Shown here one piece after another: positions 1 through 9,284 of a DNA stretch of 46,794 nt; the first letter of the stretch is position 1, and every line of letters starts with the position of its first letter. The position numbers and the translations under genes are program-made. The notes under the pieces were generated by a model that was not told where the DNA came from, did no database searches, and saw nothing but the letters and a program-made list of their open reading frames with translations. The DNA comes from Anaerolineae bacterium (lineage in GTDB: Bacteria > Chloroflexota > Anaerolineae > Anaerolineales > UBA4823), in NCBI GenBank assembly GCA_003130835.1, contig QEXX01000070.1, forward strand, positions 1-46,794, read 5' to 3'.

Positions 1-920
1 CGATACAACACCTCTTCCAAAATCTTTCGATTAAACCCGATCAAATCTGCCAGTAGACCGATGAGCAGAATTTGAAAGCCGATGATCAGCAAAACCGCCA
101 TCAGCAGAAGGGACTGCAGGTTTCCAGCACCTGTTCGCAAGAGGTAATGGATGATCAGAAAGCGGACACCGAGCAACAAACCGCTGAGGATGAAAAGCCC
201 GCCAATGATGGTAAAAAAACGCAGGGCGCGGTACATGGCATAGGAGCGGATGATGGTGATGGTCGAGAGGGCGAGATATTCTGGTAGGCTGCGAATCAGG
301 CGGGACGGGCGTTTTTTAGGGTTTGTGCGCACCGGGACGTAGTGAACCGCCAGCCCTTTCGAGCCGGCTTGGATGAGCGTTTCCAAGGTGTAGGTATAGC
401 CGGATAGAACGATGGTTTTCAAAGCTGCTTCTCGGCTATAGGCGCGAAAGCCGCTGGTGGCATCTGGGATATCTAAACCCGAGGTCAGAGCAAGCACTTG
501 ACTGCCCCATTTTTGCAGCAGCCGCTTTAGGGGAGAGAATTCTGGGTGATTGGCAACCCCACGATCGCCGATGACAATGTCGGCTTCTTTTTCTAGGATC
601 GGTTGGATGAGAGTTTGAATATCGGCTGCATTGTATTGATTGTCGGCGTCGGTGTTGACGATGATGTCAGCACCCCGTTCGAGACAGGCGTTCAAACCGG
701 CTGCAAAGGCGGTAGCCAAGCCAACATGGTGAGGAAACCGCAGGATGTGATGGACGCCGTGACGGGCGGCGACCGCCGCTGTTTGATCGGCACTGCCATC
801 GTCGATGATCAAGACTTCAATTTCATCAACCCCATTGATGTACTTGGGCAAGGATTGTAAGGTTTCCGGGAGGGTTGATTCCTCGTTATAACAAGGAATT
901 TGAATGATGAGTTTGGTCAT
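1..920 (-). CDS. Family 2 membrane glycosyltransferase (dolichol-phosphate-sugar synthase-like), 3' end cut by window edge
   Basis: The reading frame opens at the ATG at 920 and stays open to base 1, giving about 306 residues. The N-terminus has the GT-A start [15 protein letters not shown], the IIDDGSAD motif and the metal-binding NTDADNQ motif, as in polyprenyl-phosphate mannosyl- or glucosyltransferases. The motif [11 protein letters not shown] is also typical of this family. After about residue 225 come two hydrophobic segments, so the enzyme is membrane bound. Its likely job is to transfer a sugar from a nucleotide donor to a lipid carrier for surface glycan or glycoprotein synthesis; the exact sugar cannot be read. 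It starts 16 bases after the M23 peptidase gene and is probably co-transcribed with it. A TATAAT lies 8 bases upstream (minus, 934-929), next to a purine-rich AGGCGGG that could serve as ribosome binding site. Confidence 0.85.
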   Translation of the reverse strand, partial: MTKLIIQIPCYNEESTLPETLQSLPKYINGVDEIEVLIIDDGSADQTAAVAARHGVHHILRFPHHVGLATAFAAGLNACLERGADIIVNTDADNQYNAADIQTLIQPILEKEADIVIGDRGVANHPEFSPLKRLLQKWGSQVLALTSGLDIPDATSGFRAYSREAALKTIVLSGYTYTLETLIQAGSKGLAVHYVPVRTNPKKRPSRLIRSLPEYLALSTITIIRSYAMYRALRFFTIIGGLFILSGLLLGVRFLIIHYLLRTGAGNLQSLLLMAVLLIIGFQILLIGLLADLIGFNRKILEEVLY

Positions 921-936
921 ACCCGCCTATTATAGC

Positions 937-3900
937 CTAGCGGGCGATCATTGGGAGGAAATAATTGTGGGCTGGATGAGAAAGATTCCATGCACCTAAG
1001 TCAATGTAATTTCCCGCTAAATCAAAAACGCGCGCCCAGATTGAAAAGCCAAGAGCATAGTCTCTTAGGTCGAAGCCCCAGCCATCATTGCCATCCCAAT
1101 CTTCTCCAAGCAGTTGCCAAGTTCCATTTTCCCAATTGGGGGAATGCCAATAAAAGCGCACGTGGCTAATCAATCCATTACCATCGTAAGCCAGGAGGCG
1201 AATAGGGAAGACCTCTCCCGCGATGCTCTGGTGATTTTGAGGGGTTAAGAAGACAGCTACGGGAACTTGTAGGTCGTTAAGCAAAGTGAGTGTGTACTTA
1301 AGGGGAATGTCTCCCGCTGAAGGGTGGTTGAAGGCTTTGATCTTTAGATAATATTCGCCCGTTCGCGGAATTCGATAGGAGAGACTAGAGTCGGTCAGGC
1401 GTGCTTGAACTTTGTCGTCATTTTCGACTAGAACCGATTTGCCATCTGCATCGATCAGGTAGAGGAAAGGATCGAGAATTGCATTCGGGTCTGAACGATC
1501 AGCCGTGACTTGGACACCAATGCGATCGCCTTGATTGGCAGAAAACTTATAGAAGTCCACGTCTCCCGTAGGGCAGATTTCAGCTTGAAAGGTCGTATTG
1601 AGAGAGAGATTGGTTGCCGCTAATGCAGTGTCATTGGGTTCAGCCGTGGCAGGGCAGGTTGAGGAGACAAGTGGGAGTATGCTCACATCATCCAGGTACC
1701 AGCCTTTATATTTATTCTTGTATTTATCCAGGGTGTTGAAATAAAAGCGGATTTGAACGGTCTTCCCAGCGTAGGATGCCAATGAAATCGGCGGGCTTTG
1801 CAACCAGATTTCCATCGGATCATCGTTGAATTGATAGAGATTTTGAAAAACTCCGCCATCGACCGAGATTTGCACCCAACGCTGATCCCAATGAATGTTA
1901 TCGCTCTCGGTTTGATAATACGACCAAAAGCGCAAGGCGTAGGTTGGGGATGGAGGCAATTGAATGGGAGGAGAAGTTAAAAAGCCGAAATTGGGCTGTC
2001 CGGAGTCGTAGCCATCTTGAGGTTTGCTGTTGGTGTCGTATTTCCAACTGATACGCCCGTTGGGAGTATGGTTCAGTTCGTCGGTCTTGTCAAAGTAGGA
2101 CGAAGCGCTCCAGCCTCTCTCAGTTTCGAAGTCGTCGGTAAAAGGAACCGAAATCGGGATAAGAGAGCTGGAAGAATTTGGGATGGAAAAGGAAAAAGAT
2201 GTGGACCAATTGCTTGTCCCATTTTGGTTGCGCCCACGTACCCGCCAGGTGTAACTCCCTGAGGGTAGCGATCCAGCTTGCCAGTATGGGGTGGATAACC
2301 ATGGCGAAGTGATGGTCGTTGAACCCGAACGAGTTAATTGGACTTGATATTCAGTGGCGCGACCGGAATTGTCCCAATGGAATGTCACGGAGCTCGTTGG
2401 AGGCAAGCTTGCATTGTTTTGAGGGGAGACGGGATAGGGTGTAGCGGGGTATGAACTGCGGCTTGAGACTACTAGAGAGGCTACGGTATTGCTTCCAATC
2501 CAATTATCGGCTAGGTTGGCATCCGAAGACGTTAAGGTTTCTCCGCGAGCGCGATAATTATCTTCTAGAAATAGTGTGGTAACGACATTGGATCCGACTT
2601 GGATCGATTCGGCGTTCCGTTTACCAACCGCTCCTAACTCGGTATAACTCCCACTTGGAAAAACAGCACACGTGCCTTGAAAGTCTCGATCAGAGAAGAT
2701 CACAATTTGGTCAGCAGAGGGGCTGCAAAGCGAGGTTGGTTGTGTCGGGCATTCGTACTGTTTGAAAAAATGGGTTAAGCCAGGCAAGCCAATCGACTGG
2801 TTTCCGGCTTTATCAAAGATGCGTAAGGCAACAGAAATGGGTCCATCCGGTACATTGGACGCACAGAGGTCCCACTCATAAGAGAAGACATTCCCGCTAA
2901 AAGTTTCCCCAATCTCCTGCCAAATGCCATTGGTGTTGGCGATAAATCTAGCCGAATATAAGCCACTGAGGTCATCTGCTGCCCACCCTTCGAGTTTTAC
3001 TTTGGATGTGAATATCGTACTACCAAGCTGGGGACTGATAATATCTCCATAAGGGGGGGTTTGGTCACCGAGATAATAATTGCGGGAGACATAATCATTA
3101 CGGAACTGTTGACAAACATCATTGCTATAGCAGTAGGGCTTATCAGCTAAAATTCTCGGTCGCCCACCGTTAATGTCCACCTCTTCAAACGTGATATCAA
3201 CCGAAGTCCCCCAATAGGAAGCGGGATTGGTGTGCACCATGAAGTGTAAGTGATGGGCGGTACTAACCCCGGTATCATCAGCTACTCCGATCAATTGACC
3301 GCGTTCGACGAACGTGCCGATGGGGCGAATGGATGCTGGGATACTGTTCTGGGCTAGGTGCAGATAGAGTTGAAAGGTAACAGGGTTGGTGCTTGGATCG
3401 CGTAAGACAATCCAATTGGAGCAGGTTTCTGAGCCGTTGGGACAATTATCCTTTACGCTCCAGACATAGCCGCCTTTGGCGGCATAAACATTGAACATTT
3501 GCGCTGGGCCCGGTGTGGCAAAATCGAAGGCGTAATGGGCGTTGCCACTGGGAGTGTAGCGATCGTGTGCCACGCTTTGGGTTAGGCGCATGGTTGTCCC
3601 GGCTGCCCACGGGAGACGATACCCGTGAAGAGGGCCAACTGCCGCGAGCGCTTTCATTTGGGCATCCCGAGAGAGCCAAAGATTTTTCTCTTCGGCTGGA
3701 ATCAGGTTGTTTGGCAGGGATTTGAGTTGCAGGAGCCATTCAGATTCTCCCGGAAGGGCAACCTCCCACTGATTCCCTTGATATTGTAAGATGGCTAGAC
3801 CAGGTTCAGTAGGAATGACTTCTCCTGTTTGAGGGTCGAGTGGGACTAAGTAGGCGATGGCTTGATCTTGTTCGGGGTTGATGCGCACCCTTTCAATTGC

Positions 3901-4116
3901 TGTGTCAAATAATTCATAAACCGGTTGAATGCCTTTCTTACGGAATAAGGACTCGATGATGGATAAACGAATCTGGTCTTCAAGGGATGGAGGGGTTGGA
4001 GTGAGTTGGTAGGTTGGTTCAGGAGGGGCGCTATTGCTGCTGAGGGGCTGTAACCATAACGGCCCAGCGATGAGAAATAAAAGAACGGTGAGCGATAGGA
4101 AAATTCGAGATTTCAT
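937..4116 (-). CDS. Secreted M23-family metallopeptidase with beta/gamma-crystallin-like, Fn3-like and pre-peptidase domains
   Basis: A 1059-residue secreted protein, numbered from the ATG at 4116, which has AGGA just upstream and leads straight into a signal peptide (KSRIF then a hydrophobic run). An in-frame ATG at 4140 lacks a ribosome binding site. The LytM/M23 zinc site is visible as HxxxD (H194, D198) and HxH (H289, H291), so peptidoglycan or other peptide crosslinks are the likely substrate. After it come an Ig-like module (about 370-450), a beta/gamma-crystallin-like segment (about 470-550, with FSDRDFQGTCAVF), an Fn3-like domain (about 560-640), a jelly-roll or MAM-like region (about 660-820), a pre-peptidase C-terminal domain (about 830-940) and a final Ig-like module. 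The protein ends in NYFLPMIAR, a tail type I associate with Anaerolineae secreted proteins. Domain edges are estimates. Confidence 0.88.
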   Translation of the reverse strand: MKSRIFLSLTVLLFLIAGPLWLQPLSSNSAPPEPTYQLTPTPPSLEDQIRLSIIESLFRKKGIQPVYELFDTAIERVRINPEQDQAIAYLVPLDPQTGEVIPTEPGLAILQYQGNQWEVALPGESEWLLQLKSLPNNLIPAEEKNLWLSRDAQMKALAAVGPLHGYRLPWAAGTTMRLTQSVAHDRYTPSGNAHYAFDFATPGPAQMFNVYAAKGGYVWSVKDNCPNGSETCSNWIVLRDPSTNPVTFQLYLHLAQNSIPASIRPIGTFVERGQLIGVADDTGVSTAHHLHFMVHTNPASYWGTSVDITFEEVDINGGRPRILADKPYCYSNDVCQQFRNDYVSRNYYLGDQTPPYGDIISPQLGSTIFTSKVKLEGWAADDLSGLYSARFIANTNGIWQEIGETFSGNVFSYEWDLCASNVPDGPISVALRIFDKAGNQSIGLPGLTHFFKQYECPTQPTSLCSPSADQIVIFSDRDFQGTCAVFPSGSYTELGAVGKRNAESIQVGSNVVTTLFLEDNYRARGETLTSSDANLADNWIGSNTVASLVVSSRSSYPATPYPVSPQNNASLPPTSSVTFHWDNSGRATEYQVQLTRSGSTTITSPWLSTPYWQAGSLPSGSYTWRVRGRNQNGTSNWSTSFSFSIPNSSSSLIPISVPFTDDFETERGWSASSYFDKTDELNHTPNGRISWKYDTNSKPQDGYDSGQPNFGFLTSPPIQLPPSPTYALRFWSYYQTESDNIHWDQRWVQISVDGGVFQNLYQFNDDPMEIWLQSPPISLASYAGKTVQIRFYFNTLDKYKNKYKGWYLDDVSILPLVSSTCPATAEPNDTALAATNLSLNTTFQAEICPTGDVDFYKFSANQGDRIGVQVTADRSDPNAILDPFLYLIDADGKSVLVENDDKVQARLTDSSLSYRIPRTGEYYLKIKAFNHPSAGDIPLKYTLTLLNDLQVPVAVFLTPQNHQSIAGEVFPIRLLAYDGNGLISHVRFYWHSPNWENGTWQLLGEDWDGNDGWGFDLRDYALGFSIWARVFDLAGNYIDLGAWNLSHPAHNYFLPMIAR

Positions 4117-4149
4117 CAATCCTAGTGAAGATTTTATCATGAGTTACGA

Positions 4150-4155
4150 TATAAT
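4150..4155 (+). promoter_or_regulatory. TATAAT box immediately upstream of the 4162 start codon
   Basis: A perfect TATAAT ends 6 bases before the ATG at 4162, and no Shine-Dalgarno sequence lies between them. If this is a true -10 box, transcription would begin at or next to the start codon and the mRNA would be leaderless. No good -35 is seen at the expected distance. On the other strand, TGATAAAAT (4139-4131) is an extended -10 candidate for the M23 gene, so two divergent promoters may overlap here. Confidence 0.4.
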
Positions 4156-4161
4156 CGATTC

Positions 4162-4620
4162 ATGCAAGGAGTTGTGTCCAAAAACTGGGTTTACCCGCTT
4201 CTGACGTTGCTCGGGGGATTGGGATTGGTGATCTACGGATCTGCCTTGTATGCCAACCCGCGCATCCTGATCGAATGGCAGACCGCCACGGAAATCGATA
4301 CCGTTGGATTTAATCTATATCGAGCCGAAGATATTGATGGCCCGTATCAAAAGATTAACGAAGCACTCATCCCAGCCTCGAATGAACCGTTTAAAGGTGC
4401 ATCCTACCGCTATGAGGATGCAAATGTCGTGCCAAACCGAGTCTATTATTACCAATTGGAGGATGTTGATAATCAGGGAAAAGCGACCCAGCACGAACCG
4501 ATTTCTGTGCAAGCCAAGCCTCAAGGACTCATCGAAATCTTGGGTGGGGTTGGCATAATGATCATCGGGTTCGTCTTTGCGGCACGAAATCGCTCAAGGC
4601 AACACATCTCTTTGTTATAG
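4162..4620 (+). CDS. Small membrane-anchored Fn3-like protein (function unknown)
   Basis: A 152-residue protein with a hydrophobic segment at about residues 10-30, an extracytoplasmic beta-sandwich-like domain, and a second hydrophobic segment at about 120-142 followed by a basic tail (RNRSRQ). The domain opens with IEWQTATEIDTVGFNLYRAE, and a closely similar motif (LRWETASELDNLGFQVRR) occurs in the product of 9592-10443. Such motifs are common in secreted bacterial proteins with Fn3-like folds. I do not recognise a catalytic site. It starts the plus-strand block that includes the HprK-like kinase 15 bases downstream. It could be a surface anchor, a scaffold, or a substrate of the neighbouring peptidases; these roles are inference. 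Confidence 0.7.
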   Translation: MQGVVSKNWVYPLLTLLGGLGLVIYGSALYANPRILIEWQTATEIDTVGFNLYRAEDIDGPYQKINEALIPASNEPFKGASYRYEDANVVPNRVYYYQLEDVDNQGKATQHEPISVQAKPQGLIEILGGVGIMIIGFVFAARNRSRQHISLL

Positions 4621-4635
4621 GATGGGCAAAATCGG

Positions 4636-5427
4636 ATGGACGGAGGTGAGGTTCGAGTTGGATTTGGGCTTTTCTCGATTGCGCTGCTGACAAACGATGA
4701 ACGCATTTCCCAGCGATTGGCGGATTTTTATCAGAGCTTCTTAACCGACCAAGTACCGCTGATCACCCTTGAGACAACGGTTTTGAAGGGCGAGGCGGAG
4801 GTTCCAAGCGTGCCAAAAGTCACTCCTCAGCGAGTTGAGTTCGATGAAGAAGGCTACCAAGGGGGCATTAATTGGCAAGAGAAAAGCGCCTTTCTTACGC
4901 TAGCCGTCAAAAATCCTTTGATTGGAATCGATTACTTTCTGCGTGTTGTAGCTGCCCTGGCAGCGTTTCACCTTGGAGGGTTGATGATGCACGCCGCAGG
5001 TGTGGAACGGGACGGCAAAGGTTACTTATTTTTAGGATATTCGGGCGCCGGAAAGACCACTACAGCGCGCAATGCGCCGGTTGGCTCGGTGCTGAATGAC
5101 GACTTGCTGGTAATCTATGCTATAGAGGGGAGGTGGTATGCTGCTGCAACCCCCTTTTATAATCCCACCCAAAACCGACCCCACCCTGGTAGTGCACCCA
5201 TTGCGAAATTGTCCTATTTGGTCAAGGATCAGAAGGTCTATCTGGAAGAAGTGCCCCAAGCACAAGCTCTGGCTGAGGTGGTGGCTTGTGTTCCGGTATT
5301 GACAGTTGAACCATTTTATCTGCGAGAAATCCTCGAACGAAGCCGGCAATTGCTCAAGGCTGTCCCTTATTACCATTTGCATCTGTTGCCAGATTCTTCC
5401 TATTGGTCGGTGTTGTTGGAAGCATAG
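4636..5427 (+). CDS. HprK-like P-loop kinase-related protein
   Basis: 263 residues. The Walker A motif GYSGAGKTT sits at residues 134-142, preceded by MMHAAGVE and followed by LNDDLLVI, the arrangement of HPr kinase/phosphorylase C-terminal domains. The protein lacks the long N-terminal domain of true HprK, and no HPr gene is nearby, so a classical carbon-catabolite role is unlikely. HprK-related proteins of this size recur next to PqqD-like proteins and S24/S26 peptidases in peptide-modification gene sets, including kinases in lasso-peptide clusters. A PqqD-like gene and an S26-like gene do lie downstream (8.75-9.59 kb). The substrate is unknown. The start at 4636 is the only ATG that keeps the whole domain, 15 bases after the preceding stop. 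Confidence 0.75.
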   Translation: MDGGEVRVGFGLFSIALLTNDERISQRLADFYQSFLTDQVPLITLETTVLKGEAEVPSVPKVTPQRVEFDEEGYQGGINWQEKSAFLTLAVKNPLIGIDYFLRVVAALAAFHLGGLMMHAAGVERDGKGYLFLGYSGAGKTTTARNAPVGSVLNDDLLVIYAIEGRWYAAATPFYNPTQNRPHPGSAPIAKLSYLVKDQKVYLEEVPQAQALAEVVACVPVLTVEPFYLREILERSRQLLKAVPYYHLHLLPDSSYWSVLLEA

Positions 5428-5480
5428 ATTGGTCAGGAAGGCATAAGGTTTGTTAATGTTTCGAGTTCTGTAAACTCAGC

Positions 5481-5526
5481 CCTATCCGTTCAGATGGTAC
5501 TAAGTTACTATTTACAATCGGATAGG
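5481..5526. repeat. 8-bp perfect inverted repeat overlapping a promoter
   Basis: CCTATCCG at 5481-5488 and its exact reverse complement CGGATAGG at 5519-5526 are separated by 30 bases. The right arm lies inside the spacer of the promoter at 5511-5539 and the left arm lies just upstream of the -35. This layout suits a regulator bound at two sites, though chance cannot be excluded for 8 bp. Confidence 0.4.
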
Positions 5527-5539
5527 AATGGTCTAGAAT
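5511..5539 (+). promoter_or_regulatory. Sigma70-type promoter for the first C25 peptidase gene
   Basis: TTTACA (5511-5516) and TAGAAT (5534-5539) are separated by exactly 17 bases, each one or two bases from consensus. The predicted transcript would start near 5546 and give a leader of roughly 50 bases before the ATG at 5595. The intergenic stretch 5428-5594 is one of the longest gene-free gaps in the window, which supports a promoter here rather than simple read-through. Confidence 0.6.
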
Positions 5540-5594
5540 GGCATGAGTGGCTTTCTTGGCTTTTTAGAAGGATTATTTGACGAAAGGAAAAGGG

Positions 5595-8500
5595 ATGCTT
5601 GTGAAAAAACTGATGGCCTTCGTGATGATCATAAGCGTAGGGTTCGGTTCTCTCCCCTACCGCACATTGAACCAAACTCAAGCGGCACAAGAAGCGGGTT
5701 TTCACCTTGTTCAAGCGGATGACAGCGGGGTGACGATTGAATACTTCCTAGGGGACTATAGCTTCGAGACGGTCGAGTTGGATGGAGCGCGTTACGATCG
5801 TATCCTTTTACAGGATGCTTCACACATCGGCGAGCCGGGAAAACCAAACTTACCTCTGGTTGCCACTTCGATTGGGGTGCCAATTAACGCTGAATTTGAC
5901 TTACAGATTGAGGAGACTCAAACCAAGACTTTGAGTGGCACCTATCGCATTGAACCAGCCAGTACCTACATGGTCGGAGAAGAGGACTTAACCGCTGGCA
6001 ACCTGATTTATGTTCCAGATAGCGAGACCTATGCAAGCCCCTCAGCCTATCCGGGAATTCAGGTTGAGTTGGGCGAAGCGGGCAAATTGCGCAGCCAACG
6101 CATTCTGCCAGTGCGGGTTTTCCCATTTCAGTATCGCCCTGCCAGTGGTGACCTAGAAGTCATCCAATATATTCGTTTTCGGGTCGTGTTTCAATCCTCG
6201 GATGGCAAACCGCTTTTGGAGTCCTCGTCGGCACTCGCTGAAGAAGACAATCCATTTGAACCCCTGTACCAACAGAGCTTGCTTAATTATCAAGAGGCAA
6301 GACGCTATCGTGCCTTTGAGTATCCCCGCAATGAAACCCTGCAACTGCTCAGTGAGACTGCCAGTAGTGAGCGCTATAAAATCACGGTGACCGAGGATGG
6401 CATCTACAAGCTGACTTATGAAACCCTTCAGGCGGCCGGTATGCCTGTCACTACGGTTAACCCCCAAACCTTTGCCATGACCAATCAGGGGCGGCCAGTG
6501 GCAATTTATGTGCACAACAGCGACGGAGACGCCAGCAAATTCAGCCCGGGTGAATATGTGCTTTTCTTTGGGGAACGCTTGGATGGGACTTATTTGGCAT
6601 CTTTATATGCTGATGAAGATGATTTTTGGCGCGATAATTTCTACCGTTCGAATGAGCAAACCCCCACCGCTTTTTCCCCCCGTTTTAACCGAACCATGAT
6701 CGAAAAATATACCAATCAAAATGTATACTGGCTGACGTATGGAGGGGAAGGCGGGCCTTTTATGGAGCAGGTGGATGTCACGCCTGGTTCAGCACCCTAT
6801 CTAGAGTCCTTTCAACAGCGCATTCATTACGAGGAACAGAATGTTTGGTGGACAACGCACTTTACTAGTGAAGATACCTTCTTTTGGGATAATGTTCAAT
6901 TTACTGCTAATACCGAAAAGAACTACAGTTTGAATGTCCCGAATCCTATCCCTGAGGGAAACGCTACGTTGCGCGGGGAATTTGTCGCAAGAGCGGATAG
7001 TTCGAGTATTAATCCGGACCACGTACAGGCATTCTATATCAATAAAAATCAGCATCCAACTTCGATTGGAACCATTACTTGGGATGGCAAAAGACGGTAC
7101 CGCTTCGAATTCACGTTTCCTGCCTCCTATTTAGTTCATGGACCAAACACTTTGACGGTTGAATTTAAAAAGGTTTCAGGTGTCATCGTGGATCAAATTT
7201 TTGTTGATTGGTTTGAGATCATCTATGAGCGACAAATGATTGCTCAGGGGAATCAAATCAGCATCAATCGGCCCTCACCACAAGCTCCTCAATCATCGTT
7301 TGGTGCATACAGACTCTATTTACCGTTGGTCCTACGAGATAATATGGCAATAAATTCTTTCAGTATCAGCGGATTTACTGACCAACCAATTATCCTGCAA
7401 ATAAGCGATCCATTGAAACCGAAAAAGGTCAATGGGGCAAATTTTGAAAATGGTGTATGTTCCTTTGTGCTTCCATCCGATCTTGGTAAGAGCCTATTCG
7501 TTGCGAGCCCAACGCTGTTAACAGCTTCCAAGATCGAAAAAGTGTCATTTGACGATATTGTAGGGCAAGAAGCGGATTACATTTTTATCGCTCCAAAAGC
7601 ATTTTTAACGACAGTTCAAGACTTAGCAAGCTATAGACAGACTACGGATGGATTTTCAACGACTGTAGTTTCGCTTGAGGAAATTATCAACCAATTCAAC
7701 TTTGGCATTTACCATCCGCGAGCGATAAAAAATTATCTGCAGTACGTTTATGATCATTGGACAACCAAACCGAGTTATGTGCTTTTAGTCGGAGATGGAC
7801 ATTGGAATTTCCTCGGCTCATCGAGTTATGACAATCCTACAATATACATGCCACCCAATTTACAATGGGTGGACCCCTGGCAAGGGGAGATTGACTCAGC
7901 CAACGATTTGGTCACCGTAGATGGATGGGATCCGTTGCCGGATATTTATATCGGCAGACTGCCAGTCACGGCCAACGAAGAAATCCTTGCTTATCTTTAT
8001 AAAGTACAAGTCTACGAAAACGCTCTCAATCAAGCATGGCAAAAACGTTTCCTGTTTGTCAGCGATGCAAATGATCCCTCGGCTGGCAATTTTCCTGCGT
8101 TGATGGATGATGTAATCAATGATTATTCCATATCTGACCAGCGGAAAGTTTATTTGAATAAGAGCGGCAGTACGTATACGTCATACAATACCGAATCTGA
8201 TAACAATCTTCCTTGCGGAACCCCAGACGGCAGCAACCAGTGCCCGAATGCAACTCAAACGTTGCTATCATTGATTAACACAACAGGTGTGGGTCATTTG
8301 GTTTACTCAGGACATGGGTTTATTGATGGGTGGAGTAAGGCAGTTGTTTTCTCCAATCCGAAAGTGAATGAGTTAAACAATGGAAGTCCATTACCAATAG
8401 TGTTCAGTCTGGATTGTTTGGATGGGTATTGGTATTATCCACAGTTAACAGCGGTCGATCATCGTGGACAGTCCTTAATTGAAATCTTAGTCAGAACACC

Positions 8501-8732
8501 GTCAAAAGGTGCTGTGGCTGCGTTTTCTCCGACCGGCCTGGGCTTGGCTACTGCCCACGACAAACTACAACGTGGCTTTTATGATTACATTTTTAGTGGC
8601 AATAATTGGCGGTTAGGGGAAGCTGCAGTCAGAGCAAAGCTGCGGGTTTATCAGGAAGCCAATCTTCACGTCGATTTGGTACATACCTATACGGTTTTTG
8701 GTGATCCAGCCTTGCTTGCTTCCTCTCCTTAG
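5595..8732 (+). CDS. Secreted C25 (gingipain-type) cysteine peptidase
   Basis: About 1045 residues. The ATG at 5595 has GAAAGGA six bases upstream; a TTG at 5577 with AGAAGG is an alternative start. A signal peptide (KKLMAF plus a hydrophobic run ending near QAAQEAG) is followed by a long gingipain-like propeptide and beta-sandwich regions. The C25 catalytic pair is clear: His907 in SGHGFIDGW and Cys941 in LDCLDGYWYYP, 34 residues apart, close to the 33 of RgpB. The protein ends in VFGDPALLASSP, right after the catalytic domain, with no type IX secretion C-terminal domain and no membrane anchor. A tail-like motif, LYLPLVLR, lies inside the chain near residue 575. Likely function is extracytoplasmic proteolysis or processing. 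Substrate specificity is not readable. Confidence 0.88.
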   Translation: MLVKKLMAFVMIISVGFGSLPYRTLNQTQAAQEAGFHLVQADDSGVTIEYFLGDYSFETVELDGARYDRILLQDASHIGEPGKPNLPLVATSIGVPINAEFDLQIEETQTKTLSGTYRIEPASTYMVGEEDLTAGNLIYVPDSETYASPSAYPGIQVELGEAGKLRSQRILPVRVFPFQYRPASGDLEVIQYIRFRVVFQSSDGKPLLESSSALAEEDNPFEPLYQQSLLNYQEARRYRAFEYPRNETLQLLSETASSERYKITVTEDGIYKLTYETLQAAGMPVTTVNPQTFAMTNQGRPVAIYVHNSDGDASKFSPGEYVLFFGERLDGTYLASLYADEDDFWRDNFYRSNEQTPTAFSPRFNRTMIEKYTNQNVYWLTYGGEGGPFMEQVDVTPGSAPYLESFQQRIHYEEQNVWWTTHFTSEDTFFWDNVQFTANTEKNYSLNVPNPIPEGNATLRGEFVARADSSSINPDHVQAFYINKNQHPTSIGTITWDGKRRYRFEFTFPASYLVHGPNTLTVEFKKVSGVIVDQIFVDWFEIIYERQMIAQGNQISINRPSPQAPQSSFGAYRLYLPLVLRDNMAINSFSISGFTDQPIILQISDPLKPKKVNGANFENGVCSFVLPSDLGKSLFVASPTLLTASKIEKVSFDDIVGQEADYIFIAPKAFLTTVQDLASYRQTTDGFSTTVVSLEEIINQFNFGIYHPRAIKNYLQYVYDHWTTKPSYVLLVGDGHWNFLGSSSYDNPTIYMPPNLQWVDPWQGEIDSANDLVTVDGWDPLPDIYIGRLPVTANEEILAYLYKVQVYENALNQAWQKRFLFVSDANDPSAGNFPALMDDVINDYSISDQRKVYLNKSGSTYTSYNTESDNNLPCGTPDGSNQCPNATQTLLSLINTTGVGHLVYSGHGFIDGWSKAVVFSNPKVNELNNGSPLPIVFSLDCLDGYWYYPQLTAVDHRGQSLIEILVRTPSKGAVAAFSPTGLGLATAHDKLQRGFYDYIFSGNNWRLGEAAVRAKLRVYQEANLHVDLVHTYTVFGDPALLASSP

Positions 8733-8750
8733 ACACATTGTGAATTGTTT

Positions 8751-9284
8751 ATGAGCAAATCGGATGCTTCAGCCACTCTGCTAACCAAAACCTTACGCAA
8801 CATTTTGGTGACAGAAAAAGGGTTGGCTTTGGTCGTGAGAGGTACTAGTATGCTACCTTATCTTAAGGATAAGGATCGGGTTTGGTTAAAGGAGGTTAAT
8901 TGGGAACAACTCAACCTTGGGGATTTGATCTCTTTTGAATTGGGTGACGTTGTGTTTACCCATCGGGTGATCTATAAAACCTTTGGTAAATTGTTGACTA
9001 AAGGGGATAACAATTTCTTGCCCGATCCGCCCATTGAACCTGAGCGTATAATTGGAAGAGTGATCGGCTTCGAGAGGAATGGGAAAGTGGTTTTATTAAG
9101 CAAAAAACAAGAAACGATCAATAAGATTCTGGGTGTCTTCCATGCAATTATTGGTGGTATTGGACGTTTATGCTATCATCTCTTCCGAAACAAGTGGGGA
9201 AGATTCCAGTTTATATCGCGACTTGGAAGAGGTTTCCTACTACCTGTACACATTCTAGAAAGGATACTGATTAATGGGAACTGA
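8751..9284 (+). CDS. S24/S26-type signal peptidase-like protein
   Basis: 177 residues from the ATG at 8751 (a TTG at 8745 is in frame), 18 bases after the C25 stop. The motif RGTSMLPYL gives the nucleophile Ser33. The expected second residue is His71 in VVFTHRV, as in the Ser-His S26B (SEC11/SipW) branch, rather than the lysine of bacterial SPase I. LLTKGDNN (Asp86) matches the conserved third box. There is no clear N-terminal membrane anchor. A moderately hydrophobic stretch lies at about residues 120-145. Such short members are often found next to PqqD-like and HprK-like genes, as here. It could process a dedicated set of exported proteins, for example the neighbouring peptidases or Fn3 proteins; this is inference. 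Confidence 0.8.
   Translation: MSKSDASATLLTKTLRNILVTEKGLALVVRGTSMLPYLKDKDRVWLKEVNWEQLNLGDLISFELGDVVFTHRVIYKTFGKLLTKGDNNFLPDPPIEPERIIGRVIGFERNGKVVLLSKKQETINKILGVFHAIIGGIGRLCYHLFRNKWGRFQFISRLGRGFLLPVHILERILINGN

Noticed and set aside
5463-5477. GAGTT/AACTC hairpin upstream of the promoter as a terminator
   Set aside because: The stem is only five base pairs and no T run follows.
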